Virus record (IMG/VR): IMGVR_UViG_3300024518_000533
Location: 1-30,879 of that record
Length of the DNA: 30,879 nucleotides
Source: a virus
Reading direction: 5' to 3' (one strand)
Shown here piece by piece: positions 29,134-30,879 of the stretch (position 1 is its first letter; each line of letters starts with the position of its first letter). Below the pieces are notes generated by a model. That model was given only the letters and a program-made list of their open reading frames with translations. It was not told the DNA's origin and made no database searches. The position numbers were made by a program, and so were the translations under genes.

Positions 29134-29708
29134 GTCCGTTCCTGTATGACTTTATGCACATGTCGCATATCCACTGGAGCGTAGTCGTTAAACTCAAGTA
29201 TAGCATTGTAATACCCTTTCTCTTCGTGTGTCTCCCACGGCCCACCTCTATGGCAGTGCCCATGGACATTAGTTCTCCCAAGTAGCTCGTTAGGATGCAC
29301 AGGCATGTGGGTTAGCCAGAATCTTTTATAAGCATAGACTCCCCGTACCTCATCAAATACATAGAGATAATCCTCTACTGGTAGGGTGTCGTGATTACCA
29401 CCTACCATTATCAACTTACAAGGAAACTCAGCTTCTTTGATCTTATGTATGCCCGCTGTAGTCCATGTAATATCACCAAGCACAATCAAAACATCCTTCT
29501 TAGTCACACTTTGTCGTGCTCGGCGAAGTATGTAATCGTCGTGATCTAGTAAAGATACAAACTGTGTCCTAAACTTCTCGTGTACGCCGGTATGACCAAT
29601 ATGCCAGTCAGATGTTACGTACACATGGCTCACGCTACTATAGCCTGTGCGTATCCACTGCCGGTGCGCATAGGGCCTCCTGTCGGGGTCCATCCATGCT
29701 TTATCCAT
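29130..29708 (-). CDS. metallophosphoesterase (calcineurin-like)
   Basis: 192 residues from ATG 29708. Metal-binding motifs: SDWHIGH (Asp34, His36), LGDITW (Asp79), GGNHD (Asn105, His106), LTHMP (His134) and VHGHCH (His149, His151). This is a compact single-domain phosphoesterase of the YfcE/phage type, possibly acting on nucleotides, cyclic nucleotides or phosphorylated RNA/DNA ends; substrate not predictable. The start is uncertain: there is no good ribosome site at 29708 and the frame is open further upstream without ATG, GTG or TTG. The ~27 residues before the core have no match. A GTG near VSHVYVTSDW is an alternative. Confidence 0.82.
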   Translation of the reverse strand: MDKAWMDPDRRPYAHRQWIRTGYSSVSHVYVTSDWHIGHTGVHEKFRTQFVSLLDHDDYILRRARQSVTKKDVLIVLGDITWTTAGIHKIKEAEFPCKLIMVGGNHDTLPVEDYLYVFDEVRGVYAYKRFWLTHMPVHPNELLGRTNVHGHCHRGGPWETHEEKGYYNAILEFNDYAPVDMRHVHKVIQERT

Positions 29709-29748
29709 GCATTGACTGACTTCTCCAGCTTCTTTATACTCTCTGCCC

Positions 29749-30525
29749 TCACAATTTGGTAAGTAGCTTGCATAATGCCTCCTCCTCCATGTTCTTTAGG
29801 TCTTGTTTGAGAGGTAGTACCTTGACGTCACCCCATAGTAGTGCCCACTTATGAGCAAGTCGGAACGCTTCCGCCGTGGCATCTTGATCCAGAGCAATGA
29901 CTATCGGTCGTGGGGCATACAAGTTGATTTCGTCTGCTCTCGTCAAGCCAATGCCCGTCCCAAGCAGCGCCACAGCATTCACATACCCACTCGCCCTGAT
30001 TGCGGAAGGTAAATCCTCCACTACCATAGTTGGTGCGCCTATCTTTGTCTTGTACCATGATATTCCCTCCTCGTTCTGATCAACGTATGTGAGTGCCTTG
30101 ATGCGAGACCTACCATAGATGTCACACAGCACCCACCCCCGATGCACGTACTTAGGTGACCTGATACTCATGGCCACACGCCCCCCATGGTCCGGTGTCC
30201 ACCACCAATGCAGGGGGTTAGTAATACCCCATAGCTCGCGTATTCTCTCTAGCTGCGCAGCATTCAATGCCTCTACCTTTCCCTCAAACACAGCTCTAGG
30301 CTTTGGCTTCTGTACTAACCCAGAGTTTGTCGTGTTCTTAAGGCCAGTGTATCCTTTCTCTGGGCACTTAGAACGGAAGCATTGCCAAAGTACTTGTCCG
30401 TCTTCACTAAGTGTAATAGATAAGCTTCTCTCTCGTGTACTGCCGCCGTCACACCTTGGACACATCTCTCTTATCGTGTCGCCGGGTGCTAGAGAGCCTG
30501 CTAACAGAATGATTTCTGACTTCAT
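29749..30525 (-). CDS. DNA primase (zinc-binding + Toprim)
   Basis: 258 residues. The zinc finger uses Cys22, Cys25, Cys49 and Cys54 (CPRCDGG ... WQCFRSKC). The Toprim domain has VVEDLPSAIRASG (Glu170) with VALLGTGIG and IALDQDATAEA (Asp213, Asp215). This resembles the N-terminal part of T7 gp4 without its helicase; the helicase is the separate gene two positions downstream. It synthesises RNA primers for lagging-strand synthesis. AGAGGA precedes ATG 30525 at about 10 bases. The C-terminal WALLWGDVKVLPLKQDLKNM completes the Toprim fold. Confidence 0.85.
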   Translation of the reverse strand: MKSEIILLAGSLAPGDTIREMCPRCDGGSTRERSLSITLSEDGQVLWQCFRSKCPEKGYTGLKNTTNSGLVQKPKPRAVFEGKVEALNAAQLERIRELWGITNPLHWWWTPDHGGRVAMSIRSPKYVHRGWVLCDIYGRSRIKALTYVDQNEEGISWYKTKIGAPTMVVEDLPSAIRASGYVNAVALLGTGIGLTRADEINLYAPRPIVIALDQDATAEAFRLAHKWALLWGDVKVLPLKQDLKNMEEEALCKLLTKL

Positions 30526-30565
30526 GATACTTTATTCCTCTTATTTTTCAGTATCTTATAGTATA

Positions 30566-30772
30566 TTAACGAATGGGAAGCCCCTTTCTTAGATTCTTAC
30601 TCATTCTACGCTCTGCTGGGAGCACCGTAGGGGTCAGAAATGCATCATCGACACCCCATTTGTTCCGTAACCTCAGTCTAACAGTGATAAGTTTAAGTGT
30701 ATCTGGGGACGTAGTGCGCCATGCCTCAGCTATCGACCTATACATAATTCCTTTAACAGTTACTGGTAACAT
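30566..30772 (-). CDS. small NUMOD/HTH-like DNA-binding protein
   Basis: ATG 30772 is preceded by AAGGAG (7 bases) and gives 68 residues; the longer in-frame ATG at 30796 has no such site. The pattern 'VTVKGIMYRSIAEAWRTTSPDTLKLITVRLRLRNKWGVDDAFLTP' matches the 'G..Y.SiaeAa......v..Rl..GW..edAl' motif found as NUMOD-type modules of homing endonucleases and as stand-alone HTH proteins in phages. The basic tail (RRMSKNLRKGLPIR) fits DNA binding. There is no nuclease domain, so a regulator is possible. Confidence 0.6.
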   Translation of the reverse strand: MLPVTVKGIMYRSIAEAWRTTSPDTLKLITVRLRLRNKWGVDDAFLTPTVLPAERRMSKNLRKGLPIR

Positions 30773-30879
30773 TATTGTTCTCCTTATAGTTAACACGTGT
30801 GAAAGTTACTCCTTCATCCTTATAGAACAGGAATCCGAAGGTTCCATCTTCATATTGTACGCTGAACTGAGCAGAGAGG
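30753..30879 (-). CDS. 3' end of an upstream gene of the minus operon, partial
   Basis: The frame is open from the right end of the window to TAA at 30753-30755 and reads 41 residues with a coding look, including VQYEDGTFGFLFY and GVTFTRVNYKEN. It overlaps the start of the next gene by 20 bases, in keeping with the packing of this operon. It is beta-rich; no family can be named from this fragment. Confidence 0.5.
   Translation of the reverse strand, partial: LSAQFSVQYEDGTFGFLFYKDEGVTFTRVNYKENNNVTSNC

Noticed and set aside
1-30879. Diversity-generating retroelement, CRISPR array, tRNA genes, integrase or toxin-antitoxin pair
   Set aside because: Looked for because of the repeat/appendage region and small genes. 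No reverse transcriptase, spaced identical repeats, cloverleaf, tyrosine or serine recombinase, or recognisable toxin pair was found.

Overview
This window is a contiguous, incomplete piece of a tailed-phage genome. It has gene-to-gene packing, a complete virion assembly set, a lysis cassette and a phage-type replisome, and no tRNA, rRNA, integrase, repressor, transposase or CRISPR is visible. Family-A DNA polymerase, a P22/T7-like short-tail module (portal, scaffold, coat, tail-tube adaptor, tail hub, large ejection proteins) and the absence of a tape measure or tail sheath indicate a short-tailed (podovirus-type) lytic phage. Base composition is roughly balanced by eye. The host cannot be read from the sequence; a Gram-negative, possibly aquatic, bacterium is an inference from the M15 lysin plus 3TM-type holin and from the kinds of small accessory genes. 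Both ends cut through genes.

Layout. The left half (1-19577) is all plus strand and holds the late genes: the C-terminal end of a beta-helix appendage protein and a 22-residue-repeat protein (2-948); large terminase, portal, a small gene, a zinc ribbon, scaffold and major capsid protein (945-6629); head/neck and tail genes (6683-11683); a small TM/coiled-coil protein and a sulfotransferase-like protein (11685-12322); three consecutive internal-virion/ejection proteins of 346, 533 and 1052 residues (12327-18130); and a lysis cassette of M15 peptidase, exported HExxH protein, small paralogous protein and holin (18127-19577).

The right half (19582-30879) is all minus strand and converges on the left half with a 4-bp gap. 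Read in its transcription direction (right to left) it holds a partial gene, a small HTH/NUMOD-like protein, primase, metallophosphoesterase, DnaB-like helicase, a sigma-70-family factor, an SSB-like protein, DNA polymerase A, an OB-fold-like protein, small genes, a 5'-3' exonuclease, a DUF4406 nucleotide-sugar-type enzyme, small genes, RusA resolvase, a zinc-ribbon/DUF5664 nucleotide hydrolase-like protein, small genes, a second copy of the small paralogous protein, an RNase H-fold exonuclease with zinc ribbon, and a 198-residue unknown. Genes overlap by 1-23 bases almost throughout (74 in one case), often with a TAATG or ATGA stop-start, so translational coupling is the rule. There is no stretch over 100 bases without a gene.

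How it works together (inference). The minus-strand block makes the replisome (primase, helicase, polymerase, SSB, 5'-3' exonuclease, resolvase) and a phage sigma factor. No phage RNA polymerase is present in the window, so that sigma factor is the best candidate for redirecting host RNA polymerase to the plus-strand late block. The most unusual points are: a beta-helix C-terminal cap split into two genes, followed by a seven-unit repeat protein; a terminase whose conserved N-terminus extends upstream of any canonical start codon; two diverged copies of one small gene on opposite arms, each of whose last codons form the ribosome binding site of the next gene; an exported HExxH protein in the lysis cassette; and an acetyltransferase-like segment inside the largest ejection protein.
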